Position numbers and translations under genes: made by a program. The notes under the pieces were generated by a model. It was not told where the DNA came from and made no database searches. It saw nothing but the letters and a program-made list of their open reading frames with translations. 64,000 nucleotides of DNA, from positions 267,422-331,421 of the forward strand of contig NW_006500000.1 in the NCBI RefSeq assembly GCF_000471905.2. The letters are read 5' to 3'. Position 1 is the stretch's first letter. Every line of letters begins with the position of its first letter. Source of the DNA: Amborella trichopoda. Its lineage: Eukaryota > Streptophyta > Magnoliopsida > Amborellales > Amborellaceae. Of this stretch, positions 46,046 to 56,716 are shown in pieces.

Positions 46046-46309
46046 GTCAGAACCTAGCCCCCTATAGATTCAATTTTGAATAGACCTACTGGAGTTTATA
46101 GTAGAGGTTTCAGAAGCACAAGGATCTAATGCACTACATATCATTAGAAAAATCTCAGAAAAGGAATAATTTTCAGTAAAAGGAAAAATAGTCCTTATTC
46201 TATTGAAAGAGGAAGAATCGTTGGCTTAAAGCCAAATTGCAATGATGAAAATCACGAAAGGAAAAGAGAATGGAAGGTCTGTCAAATTTGGGGCAACCTG
46301 GAATAGTTG

Positions 46310-46575
46310 GGTAACCTGCATTAAAGCACTCATCTACTTGTTGTAGCTTTAGCATCGTGTCCTCCATAGGGATGGAAAATTCCTTCTTAACCCACTAGAA
46401 AGCCTCAGGGTTTTGATGAAAGATGGGTTCTAGTAAATCACTTTGTTTGAAGAACCTCTCATCCTAATCTATCAAAGGCTTCTTGATTGATCACTTGCGA
46501 AGGACTCCTTGATCAAATAGAAAAGGTTCCTCAGGACCTAAGAAACTATTGTGGGAAGAAGAAACATCAAGTGTT
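46310..46575 (-). pseudogene. Decayed open frame of unknown family
   Basis: One minus-strand frame reads as plausible protein for ~85 codons, interrupted only by TGA/TAG. Stretches include ERFFKQSDLLEPIFHQNPEA and KEFSIPMEDTMLKLQQVDEC. I do not recognise the family; a retroelement gag or leader protein is possible. Confidence 0.35.
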
Positions 46576-46869
46576 GATTCGTAGAGGAGGAGGGGTATCT
46601 AGAATCTCTACTGATTATTCCAGATTCTTTTCTTTTGCAATCATCTCATGATGTGCATTGCAATAGGTATAAACTCGCAAAGCCGTGGCTCTATATAATT
46701 TTTTTTTTTAAACTACCAGGGTTTAATGCGCTGGGATATGGTTTGCACAAGGCTCTACAAAGAAAAAAATGTCAAATATCCTGAACTCAGTAGGAATTAT
46801 ACGAAATCCATACTGAATTTCAAAATCCATATGAATGCAAGATAAAAGTATCTGCGTGAGGTCAAAGAT

Positions 46870-47020
46870 GATCTTTGGCAGCCTGGTTTGGGTCGCGTGT
46901 GGCCTATTTTGGGCCTCATGCAGCCTACTCTTAGCTGCATGTGCCATACTTTTGATTGCATTATGCCTTATCCTTGCCTTATGTGGCCTAGATTTACCCT
47001 CTTGTGGCCTCCAGTCAAAC
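46870..47020. repeat. tgcatgtggccta minisatellite, cluster 2
   Basis: Units such as 'gcgtgtggcctattttgggc', 'gctgcatgtgccatac' and 'ttatgtggcctagattt' follow each other. Confidence 0.7.
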
Positions 47021-47196
47021 CTCAGCCACGTGCGAAGCAGTCCTGATGTATAAGGGACACATGGGATGTTTGTACCAAGCTTTTTGTAAACAACTACAAA
47101 CTGTTTGTGTTAAGTTACGATGCCTGTCCATAGAACTAAGAGTCCCTATCCAAGAAGATACATAATCCCTTGGAACCAAATCAAAATTGCAAGTGA

Positions 47197-47367
47197 TTTT
47201 TTTTTTTGGTTAATTCAGTGGGAAAGGCAAGCCTCTACCCGATTTTCAAGTACATAGGCATTAGCTTTTTGAAGGTATTCGTAGGGTGGTGTTAGTCGTG
47301 GGAATGAAAACCACAATATGATGACTAGAGTGTGGGGTGCTAGCACCACGACCCCATCCCCTTTCCC
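47197..47367 (-). mobile_element. Poly-A short retroelement (SINE-like), copy 2
   Basis: Read on the minus strand it starts 'gggaaaggggatggggtcg' and ends in an A tail. Perfect 12-bp target duplication aattgcaagtga: 47185-47196 and 47368-47379 (ttt follows both). It is similar along its length to copy 1, for example 'gtggttttcattcccac' versus 'gcggtttccattcccac'. The duplicated target is part of the local minisatellite-bearing repeat. Confidence 0.8.
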
Positions 47368-47529
47368 AATTGCAAGTGATTTAGTCCAGACTACTTGCAA
47401 CTTAACTTCTAAGGGATGTAGAGCTTAATGGTTATTTGTATTAACCCTTTTGAGAACCCTGCATGGTGTTTTCGATTTGTCGTAACCTCTGTCCTCAGGT
47501 TTAGCAGCAGATCCTTTCCATTTAGAGAA

Positions 47530-47605
47530 TGTCTTTAACTGGACCTCTTGTGGCCTACTCTAAATTTACCTAATCCAAATTGCATGTGGCTTAGTCCTGA
47601 TCACT
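47530..47605. repeat. tgcatgtggccta minisatellite, cluster 3
   Basis: 'ctcttgtggcctactctaaa' and 'attgcatgtggcttagtcct', with 'cacttgcaa' spacers. A short extension of clusters 1 and 2. Confidence 0.55.
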
Positions 47606-47779
47606 TGCAAATTGATCGTTAATGCCCAAGGAACATGTTCGACACTTGAAGCAATCTTTTATGAACAACCGCAAGGTGTTTTAAATAAGCCACAACCCCT
47701 AGTCTGGTAATAGATCTTGTCTAGACAGAGATTAACCCTGGAACTGATTCCATGCTGCCCACCATGAATCACTATCCAA

Positions 47780-48154
47780 TTAGCTACCTAGTTCGGCAAT
47801 GAGAGCCTCGGTCTTTCTCAATGATAAGCATTGCAAATTCCCTAAGTCATGATCCTTTCCAATGTCTTGTGGTGAGGATGCCGTGCATACCAACTCCCTC
47901 ATCCATGATCCTTTTTGCATCTGATTGGTATCGTGGTTTGTACTAGGACGATGTATAAATATTGCATTGATCCCTTCCACCTGCAGGCGTCCACTTCTTT
48001 GACATTCAATCGACCCTGTGTGCCTAATGAACATCAATGAGGAGTAATTGCAGAAACCTGAGATTCGAGCTAGTATTCCTAATCTAACTTTCGTTGTCTC
48101 TTCATCTCGTATCTTACTGCTCATCCATATAGCATCTCTGATGCATTGTACCAT
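47780..48154 (-). other. 124-codon open frame, family unknown
   Basis: An uninterrupted minus-strand frame with mixed composition (for example RLGILARISGFCNYSSLMFI, LIAELGS at the end). No domain, signal peptide or splice support is seen. Neighbouring DNA is repetitive, so a retroelement leader or LTR-derived frame is more likely than a host gene. Confidence 0.25.
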
Positions 48155-48474
48155 ATAGAAACCCTAGACTTTCCTAGAATTGACCATTGGAAAACTGAGC
48201 TATATTTACATAACATGTCGAGGAGAATGGGAAGATATTTCCAACAGTCTAACGCTCACTTCAATCGGATATACCGTCGGCAAGTTATGGCTAAAACAGT
48301 TCAGCAGAAGTAGACTGCATGATGCTGGCTACAGTAAATCCCTGGCCAAAGATTGACCACATCCCCTCCCAATTTATCAATACTCTTGCTGAGTTTTGAC
48401 TTCTCTTTCCATCTTTAATGACCTTTGATTTTCTCATCTCAAGGAAGCGCAGGTGCTTTTACGAGAGGAGAAAA

Positions 48475-48930
48475 ACTCGGGTGAGCCAACTCAAACTCGA
48501 CCGAGCAACTAGACTCGCCACCCTTGTGAGAATACCTTAGTTGGGTCGTTTGGCTCGGGGATCTTAAAAAAATATTATAAAATCTAAAAATTAAGAAATT
48601 TATTTGTAATATGATTGTATATGTTTTCCATCATTGCAAACATTGAAAAGTGCTTTGCCATGAATACTTATTCTTACATTTTCTCTTCTTTTTGGATTTA
48701 TTTCTAAAATATCCCCGTCACAAATTGACTTTTTCAAAATTCATTTTTTCATTACTTTTTAACCTCATTTAGATGTGTTTTGTTCAATTATACCTTAAGC
48801 ATAGTTTCCTATTTTTTGGGATGTTTTTGCTTTTGATTTTTTTTTTTAACACTTTTTGGCTTGACAGGACTCGGGCCACTGGGGCAGAGTCCGAGTTACT
48901 TGGCTCAGAGCTCCATGGCCGAGTCATAAT
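48475..48930. mobile_element. Possible MITE with ACTCGGG-rich ends
   Basis: Left 'aaaactcgggtgagccaact' and right (reverse complement) 'ttatgactcggccatggagc' share actcgg-type words flanking an AT-rich centre. This layout is common in plant hAT MITEs. No target duplication was established. Confidence 0.35.
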
Positions 48931-49136
48931 TTTTTCATTGGTTTTTACCAACTTCAAGGGCATGCAAAATAACAATTACCAAAAAAAAAAAAAACAAAAA
49001 ATGTATTGCTACGTAAAAAATGGTCAACAGGGAGGGCATTGCTGTATACCAGATAATCTCCATGTTTTTAAACATTCTCATTTTCAGCAATAATTTATTT
49101 CACAGAAAAAATGGCATAAGCATATGCCCCTCAACC

Positions 49137-50492
49137 CTAAATCTTTGTGCAATCTGCCGGAGCAAAGGAAAGCCTCTCGTTCACAAGGTCATACTCCACC
49201 TCCATATTTCGCTGCATTAAGTTACTAAAGACGGAGAAAGAATCAGTTGACCTCATCATCAAGCATACCAACTCTGAGTCCATCTTCATAAACAAATTGT
49301 TGGGATCCACTCTCCAATCAGCCTAACATCTGGGATTCCTGCAATATCTCTTGAACTATCATTACTACTGTAGCAAAGATCAAATTCCTTCAAGGGGTCT
49401 GGAGTCCATGACTTATTGCTAGAGGCCATCACATTTTGGACCAGTTGATTATATTCTATCCGGTCCAAAAAAGTGAGAGGCGAACCGGAGTTGATGACCA
49501 ACTTCTTTGTTTTCTCTTGACTTGGATCGAAAGATGCCCGGTGGTATGCCAATACGCTTGGAGCCGACACTAATGTCCTCAAGGTTCAAGAGGTGATAAA
49601 TCGGTGTAGACTTCATACCGGGTGTTTTGATGTCAGCGCAATTGCCCATAAGCATGACGCCGGCGCCACTTGTCCGTAGGCAATATGTGAATCTCTTGGG
49701 TAAGTAGGGACTCAGTTGAGAAACAAGGGAGAGAGGCCCTCCCCCAAAACCCACCAGCGCAGAGCCTATAACTCCAGGATTAGAGTCATGAATGCTGCAT
49801 CCAAATCCTATTTTGCCAATTGCCAGTACAACTTGGCCATTAGTAATTCTGGTATCAATATTTCTCTCAATGCTTGGTGAAAGGTTATTATCAGTATTAT
49901 TATCAAAGGTAAAATTATTTTTAATGTTTTCAATCCATTCAAAGGTGAAGGTTTCTTATTCCAGTATGCCATTTGAAAATGTACCATCTCGATACTTAAA
50001 CCTCATAAAAGCAATCAGTAGTGCACGATGAATTCATATTCTTACAGAGAGTCTCATTGCAGGCAATGCTTTGATAACTCGAAGATGTGGCGGGGTCATA
50101 AATGGGGTCGGTACTGTTGGAGCCCGATTCACCCTGTTCACACTCTATCCACACCAAGTCACTCCCAGTATCAATTAACAAGAAGAAATCTCTTTTCGTG
50201 TTCCCTATCCCGACCTTGATGAGGTAGTCATTGTCGATGATCTTGTTCCCCATGCCGCAAAATATCCGACAAGGGCTGAGTGGCAGGCGATGGAGCGGCG
50301 GGCGGCTTGCCTCATTCGATCATGGTCTGTGAGATTAGGGGTATAAAAAGGAGATGATAAGGAGTCGCGATGGATGAGGTTTTGCCTGAGTCCAGTAATT
50401 TTTGTAGCAGAGGACACCTTGAAAAATGAAGTGGAGGTGACAATCAAGAGTAGCATGAGAACAAAAACCCTTTGAGGTGACTGCAAATCCAT
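49137..50492 (-). pseudogene. Nepenthesin-type aspartic protease (A1B) pseudogene 2
   Basis: It begins with a signal peptide (VFVLMLLLIVTSTSFFKVSS) and the propeptide motif NLIHRDSLSSPFYTPNLTDH. A frameshift near 50,240 leads to DNDYLIKVGIGNTKRDFFLL and the intact first catalytic motif LLIDTGSDLVW. A further shift at about 50,000, a TAA near 49,950, and another shift near 49,520 follow. VGFGGGPLSLVSQLSPYLPK marks the middle. The second catalytic motif reads LVINSGSPLTFLD, with Asn in place of the catalytic Asp. The C-terminus is present (NLMQRNMEVEYDLVNERLSF) and ends at a TAG, 49,137-49,139. It is the same family as the pseudogene at 32.0-33.4 kb but clearly diverged from it, so this is a dispersed family rather than a recent copy. 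Confidence 0.9.
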
Positions 50493-50746
50493 GATTTCCT
50501 AAACCAGTAAATGATAAACTTTGTTACTTTTCAAATGGTAGAAGAATTTTATACCCAAGTTGTTCTTAATATAGATTGCCTATGCGGCTCCTTATTGAAA
50601 GTTTTAAACATGCAAACTATGAAATGGCAGTATGCTTTTAATTATTTTCTATATTTGGATGCCATTCACAGGGCTCATTAATAATTGTTCGATGCATATG
50701 GAGATAATAGTGGGGGAAACTACAATATTATCTTTCAAAAACTAAT

Positions 50747-51092
50747 GGAAAAAGTATATAAGGTTACAACCGTAAAATGAAGAATTAAAGATGCATCTAA
50801 AAAATCCATTGAAAAAGGTTGTTTTAATGTTGAAAAACCCTATAATTGTTTATCTCGACATGGAGATGTATGAATATATAAAAAATAAAATTTGAGGAAA
50901 AAAAATAGTGCATCTTGCAACACATTATGTAGACCGTCTATTTTTGGAGTTTAAAATTTTATAATTAGCTATTGAAATAAATTTTTAGATAATCCTAAGA
51001 TTTTTTTATATCAAAATTACATGTTATGATCATATTTGGAGGTGCGCCTTAATTGGATTGTTGAAGGTTGTAACCTTATAGAAACCACGCCC
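50747..51092. mobile_element. Family-1 MITE, copy f (346 bp, perfect 9-bp TSD)
   Basis: Target duplication aaaactaat is perfect: 50738-50746 and 51093-51101. Left 'ggaaaaagtatataaggtta' and right (reverse complement) 'gggcgtggtttctataaggt' are the terminal repeats. The interior carries the family landmarks 'aaaatagtgcatcttgcaac' and 'tgtagaccgtctattttt'. Confidence 0.88.
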
Positions 51093-51219
51093 AAAACTAA
51101 TATCTTGAAAAGATTGGTGGAGAAGGGCTTGAATTCAAATAGCAAATATCTTCTAGAATTAGTGAGGAAATATTTTTTAATTTTTAAATATTTTGAAATT
51201 GTTAAGTATGCTTTTTCTT

Positions 51220-51560
51220 ATGGACATGGTCTCTATGAGTCCATGTAGAAATAAGCCACCTCTTAAAAATCTATTTTAGAGATGGGTTTTTGGACTTAAT
51301 TTTTATGGACATCTAATCGTTAACATGGAGATCATGAATATGAAAAAATAAATTTTTTTGTGAATTAGAAATAATAATTCTATTAAAAAAATATTTGGAC
51401 TGTTATTTCAATTGTTTTTAGATGAATCACATATTTTCATCCATCTCTAAGATGGATGCTTTGTACCTTGGGTTCATCCATCTCTAAGATGGATGCTTTG
51501 TACCTTGGGACCACATATTGTAGAAATGTGATCCAGTTTGCATGAAACAATTTTCCTTTC
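51220..51560. repeat. Interspersed repeat, copy 2, with a 37-bp tandem duplication
   Basis: Similar to 40,165-40,480. Unlike that copy it has a tandem duplication of a 37-bp unit beginning 'ttcatccatctctaagatgg' at 51,436 and 51,473. Confidence 0.65.
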
Positions 51561-51675
51561 CTTAAATAAGAACTAACAAGACACATCATATTGATGGACA
51601 TACTTAACAAACAATATAGAGAAATATAGCTCACTATCTTTCTACGATGTGAATGAATAGCAGATATTTGTTTAT

Positions 51676-52034
51676 GGAAAAAGTTTACACAAGGGCGAGG
51701 CTCCAAACAATCAAATTATGGCGTACCTCAAAAATTTCATTCGAACATGTGGTTTCGATGTAAAAAATCCTCAAATTGATCTTCTTAAACTCAAGATGTA
51801 TGGACATGAGAAAAACTGAATTTCAAGTCTAGAAAATAGTGCATCTTGTAATGCGATTTCAGACCATTAATTTTCAATATTTTCAAGTGTTCATAGATAT
51901 ACTCAATCTATACTATTTTTCAAGCTTTAATAAATTTTCAGGCCACCACAAAAATTTTCAGTATTGAAATAACATCTTTCGACACTAAGTAAGCTTTGAT
52001 TGTTTAGTGCATGAGCCTTGCACAAACCACACCC
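51676..52034. mobile_element. Family-1 MITE, copy g (359 bp)
   Basis: Left 'ggaaaaagtttacacaaggg' and right end 'gagccttgcacaaaccac' plus accc match the family ends, with inner arms 'aggctccaaacaatcaaatt' and 'agctttgattgtttagtgca'. The immediate flanks do not match, so its target duplication is lost or the right end differs slightly. Confidence 0.72.
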
Positions 52035-52825
52035 TTAACAAAATGAGTCAATTGTTTATATGATATTTTGTAATAACACAAAATATTGATATATCAAATC
52101 AAGCAACCTTTAGAGGCTCTTATTGCATTTATACTGAACTAAATTATCGCTATATTTAATATCAGTTTAATAAACTAATTAATATTATGTGTTTTAATTA
52201 TTATAATTATGTATATAAAATAAATAATAATAATAATATTATATTATTATCAAATTCTAATAATCATAATTTTATTAGTATAAATATATCGTAACATAAT
52301 TTACCTGCATGAATATAACATTTCATAATATTTAACTATGACTCCAATTTTTGTAATTAACTAATATTCAATACAATACTAAATTATTCATATAGTTTTA
52401 ATTCTTATTGATAAAATATTATTTATCAATATTTAAATTTATAAAATTTTCATTACATAAAACTAAATTAATAATACTGACCCAAAATTTGTGACACTAT
52501 ATAATTATCACAATTATCATTAATGAAACTATAATTAATATGTTTATAATAAATTAATTATATTTAATTTAATTATAATAAAATACCATAAAATATCTAT
52601 AATTAATTTTTTTATATAATAAATTAACTATATTTATTTTAATTGTAATAAAATACAATAAAATATAGTTTTTCATTTTAGTATTTATGATAATAAAAAT
52701 AGTTTTGATATTGATTGTTTTGATACAATAATTATATGTTAGAACACTGACATACCACCGTTATAATATCAATAAAAACTCCCTTCAAAAATAAGAAAGC
52801 ATAGGTTTTTATAACTATAAAAATA
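52035..52825. other. Extremely AT-rich spacer
   Basis: Long runs of taat/aatta words with almost no G or C. No coding or element structure seen. Confidence 0.6.
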
Positions 52826-54190
52826 ATCATCATCGTCATCAAAGCGTATTCCCAACTAATTGAGGTCTGTTACATGAATCCCAGTTCGTCACTCTGCTCT
52901 ATTGTACTAGGTCTGTGCCACACATGGCTGACCCACCTAAGTCTATTTTCTCTTATCTTATCGTCTATTTGGTGCCACACATAAATTCTTTTAAATGTAT
53001 TCATTTTCAATTCTTTCCCTTCTTCTCTTGCCACTCATCCATCTCAACATTATCATCTCAGCTACATTCATTCTATTGGTATGTTGTTTATTGAGTGCTC
53101 AACAATCTGCCTTAAAAAGCAAAGCAGGCCTCACAACTGTCCTATAGAACTTGCCCCTTCAGCTTCATTGGTGTGCGGCGATCACATAAAATTTCTGGTG
53201 CACATCTCCACTTTGCTCGCTCAACGCGACATCGTCTTCAAACTCTCCATTTTTCCTAGGTTATCGATCCAAGATATCGATAGTGTGCTCTTTTTGGTAT
53301 TTATTGTCCGTCAATCTTAACTACTTCCTTGTCTCTACTCCTATTGTTATTCAATTTGTATTTCATATACTTTGTCTCGGTCCGGCTAATTTTAAATCAG
53401 TTAGATTATAGAGCATCATTCTAAAGTTCTAACTTTTTATTGAGGCTATTTTTATGTCATCTGCAAACAATAACACCATGGTACCCCATCTTGTAGGTGC
53501 CTAGTTAGATCGTTCATAACTAAGACAAAGAGGTATGAGCTTGATCTTGACCTCTGATGTAAACCTATTGCCACTGAAAAGTCATTCATCTCTCTACTGG
53601 TTGTTCATACACTAGTTAGTACTCCCTCATCAGATCTCTCACCAAGTCGATGTAGTGAAGACTCATTTCTTGTCTAACACCCACTAAATCAAATATCAAG
53701 GTACTCTGTCATAAGCTTTATCTAGATCAATAAAGACGATATAGAGGTCTTTTTTTTTTGCCCTAAACTTCTCAATCAGTTTCCTAAATAGAAAAATAGC
53801 CTTAGTTGTTAACCTCCTTGGTATAAAATCGAATTGGTTTTCTGACACTTTCGTTTTATGCCTTAATTATTGGTCAATTACTCTCTCTTACAGCTTCATA
53901 GTGTGACTCATATGATCTCTCGATAATTTGCGCAATTATGTTTGTCACAATTGTTATTGTAAATAAGTATTACAATGCTTTTCCTCCATTCATCTTGCAT
54001 TTCTTGTTTTCAACACCTTGTTGAATAGCTAGGTCAGCTAGTCAATGCCAACCTTTCCTGTGTACTTTCAAACCTCTATTGGAAACCATCTAGTCCTAAA
54101 GCATTTCTTATCTTCATCATCTTCAAAGCTTCTTTCACTTCTGATATCTTAATCAATGACATCCACCTTGATTTAATAAACAAAATGTAA
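52826..54190 (-). pseudogene. RTE-type LINE reverse transcriptase remnant
   Basis: Minus-strand order: ISEVKEALKMMKIRNALGLD near 54.14 kb, EVWKYTGKVGIDWLT, then MSHTMKL-stop-ERVID near 53.9 kb. LFRKLIEKFRAKKKDLYIVF and IDLDKAYDRVP follow near 53.7-53.8 kb. Next are YLFVLVMNDLTRHLQDGVPW and catalytic LFADD at 53,456-53,467, and finally ENRLRWVSHVWHRP near 52.95 kb. The 3' end has the 'agttgggaatacgctttgat' motif followed by gatgatgat-like triplets, typical of plant RTE LINE ends. The endonuclease half is missing. Many stops and shifts make it inactive. Confidence 0.88.
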
Positions 54191-55569
54191 CATACATAGT
54201 CATATTTTGGATATTATTTAAAAATTCATCAACAATCCATTCATTGATAGTCTCACCGAAAAATATCCCAAGTGACAATATATTAGATTTCTTCAAATTG
54301 AATGTCTATTGGTGATGGACGCTCATAATAATTTTTGGTCATAACATTTCGTGTAACATTCATAGTGTTAAGTATCCTTTCTGTCTCAGTGGTATTTTTA
54401 AAATATTTTGGTTTTTTTTCATTAGAATCAGTATCAATTTATTTTGTAGAATAATAAGGTTGAGAATCCTCTGAGACTTCTTCACTATTATTTGGTTCAA
54501 ATACGATATTTATTTGCTTTCTAAGAGGTAACTTTGATAGTTCATTGGTTAAAAAATCAAGTTCATTTATCGGAATATTTAAAGTTCTTTTACTAAACTT
54601 GTTATTTTATAAAAATGGGAAAAGTTTACATAAGGATGCAACTTTATAATGTAGAACTACGGATGCACCTCAAAAATCTATCGAAAAAGGTAGTTTTAAT
54701 GTTGAAAATTTGATTGATCATCGAGATGTATGACGAGATGTATGACCATGAAAAATAAAAGATTTTAAGTCTAAAAAATAGTGCATTTTACAACATATTA
54801 TCTACACCGTCTATTTTCAAAATTTTCATATGTTTATAGATCTATTTAATTTTAACCATTTTTAAAATTAAAAATTTTATAATTAGATATAAAAATAGAT
54901 TTTGACATAATCCTAAAAACATTTTACATCAAAATTATATACCATGATAAAATTTGAAGGTGCACGTTACCTCTACAGGTACGGATGCAAAAGTATGCCA
55001 ACTGCACCCTATAAATATTAAGCATTGAGGTGACTAAGCGCTTTATCCCAAAAGGTAAAAGTTGGCTTATTGGCTTAGGAATTATTACTTTTGGAGAAGT
55101 TTTTTGGAATAATTATTTTCATTTTTATGTAAAAATAATTTGTTTTATTGGTTGAATCTTATCTCTAATATCTTCTAGAATAGTTTTTATTCTTTCTGTT
55201 TCAGATCCTATGGTCTGTGAATAAAGATTTGTATAGTTTTGTTGCTCTACTATGCCTTTTGTTCTTAGTATTCTAGAAGCCTCTTAGAGGTACTGCTAAC
55301 ATATTATTAGAGATAATTATACTTTTATTAAGAGGATATATTGAAGATATTTCTTCATTTTTTATTGTGGTCCTAAGGTTAGAATTAGTTTGAATGGAAT
55401 TAATGGCCGCATTAATATCTTTTGTGACTCAGAATAGCGATGTGGAAACTAATCGTCATACCATTCGAAGAACGGTATATGGGTTTGTAATTCTTCTAAA
55501 AGATATTTCAGCATCGTTTGTACATCATCTATTAGTCATAAACTTCTAAATGATATATTTGCATTAATG
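54191..55569 (-). pseudogene. Pararetrovirus-like or unknown retroelement coding relics
   Basis: Minus-strand frames here read like real protein over long stretches, with few stops, in two blocks: about 55,060-55,565 and about 54,280-54,610. They are separated by a family-1 MITE. The second block contains a Tyr-Tyr-x-Arg-Pro-Ser-Pro motif of a kind I associate with Caulimoviridae polyproteins integrated in plant genomes (petuvirus/florendovirus-like). This is recalled, not searched. Stops are present in both blocks and the right side is cut by a hAT element. It is an inactive relic; other retroelement origins are possible. Confidence 0.35.
54617..55009. mobile_element. Family-1 MITE, copy h (393 bp, 9-bp TSD)
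   Basis: Flanks tataaaaat (54608-54616) and tataaatat (55010-55018) match at 8 of 9. Starts 'gggaaaagtttacataagga' and ends 'gccaactgcaccc'. Interior landmarks 'aaaatagtgcattttacaac' and 'tctacaccgtctattttc' are shared with copy f. Confidence 0.85.
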
Positions 55570-55781
55570 AGGGGAATCAATGTTCGCAAAATCGAATCGG
55601 AACGGTTAATCGGTTTTGAGGCTGGGAGCAGTTTGGATCGGAACCGGAACCGGGGTAGTTAACCGTTTTAACCGGTCAAATAGTTTTTTTTTTTTAAAAA
55701 AGATAAAAAACATCCAAAAAATTTGAAAAAAGATAGAAAAATCAGTGCTCGAGTGGTAAACAATGCCCCTAAGACAACCTA

Positions 55782-56716
55782 TTAAAAATTGACAAGATAT
55801 CTATGAGACTTGTCCTTACAATTGTCAGTCATGATGGTCACTCCTGTACCGGGCCAGTAGACCTTAAACTGTGCAATATGCTTATCAACATCATGAACAA
55901 CAACTTCTAAACATGGCCCTGCAAGCTCCTTCGCAGTTGAACGTCTAACACCTGGCCCTGCGCCAACTATAGAATCTACCATTTGTGGGTAGAAATCTAA
56001 GCTTGCAAAATTAAATGACAGTGCATTAACATATCAAAACATGATAATCATCTTTCTCGCTTTTTCTATTAATACACCTATTGACGGAAATTTTAATTTT
56101 TTTTTATGATATTGTGACTTGTGGGGATCAAGTCCAGAGGGTTCGCTGGTCATTAATGACACATCTATGGGTTCATGTCGTTGAGTAGTAGATGACCGAC
56201 TATAAGAGGATGGACGACTAGAAAAACTATGTCTCAATCTACTAGATGTGGATCTAAGTAATGAAGGCCCACATCCTCCTCTACCCAGTATTACATGTTC
56301 TTGAGGTTGACAGCTACTGGATGCACCATCCCTTCTCCCATACATCTCTTGAATTTCCATTTGTGTATAATTAAGCTCTTGAATACTGACAATCCTTGCT
56401 CATTCTATTTGCGCCTCAAATTCTACATCTTGGTCATCTTCCTCATCTATTGGACTTTCGTACCCCCTCCTTATCTCCTCAGCATCCTTTCTCTCTGCAC
56501 TTTTTTTTCTTTTCTTTCTGTAATTATTTTTATTATTTGTTGTTTTACTTCTGGTTGCACTTCTTTACAACCGGAGACATTACCCTTTACCCAAGCAAGA
56601 TGTTCTTTTAGGCGATAAATACCACCACCCATTTCCTTGTTACAAAAATTACATCGAATTCTTCTTTTGTCATTCACTTTTGTATCATACTGCCATGTCA
56701 CATCTCCCCTTCTCAT
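55782..56716 (-). pseudogene. Truncated hAT transposase (BED finger plus start of DUF659)
   Basis: The BED finger is at 56,471-56,716: WQYDTKVNDKRRIRCNFCNK, then MGGGIYRLKEHLAW and GCKEV. A Ser/Arg-rich linker lies at 56.03-56.36 kb. The beginning of DUF659 (FKVYWPGTGVTIMTDNCKD) lies at about 55.8-55.98 kb. The RNase H-like body and the C-terminal dimerisation domain are absent before the element's end at 55,578, so this is a deletion product. Frameshifts separate the blocks. Confidence 0.85.
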
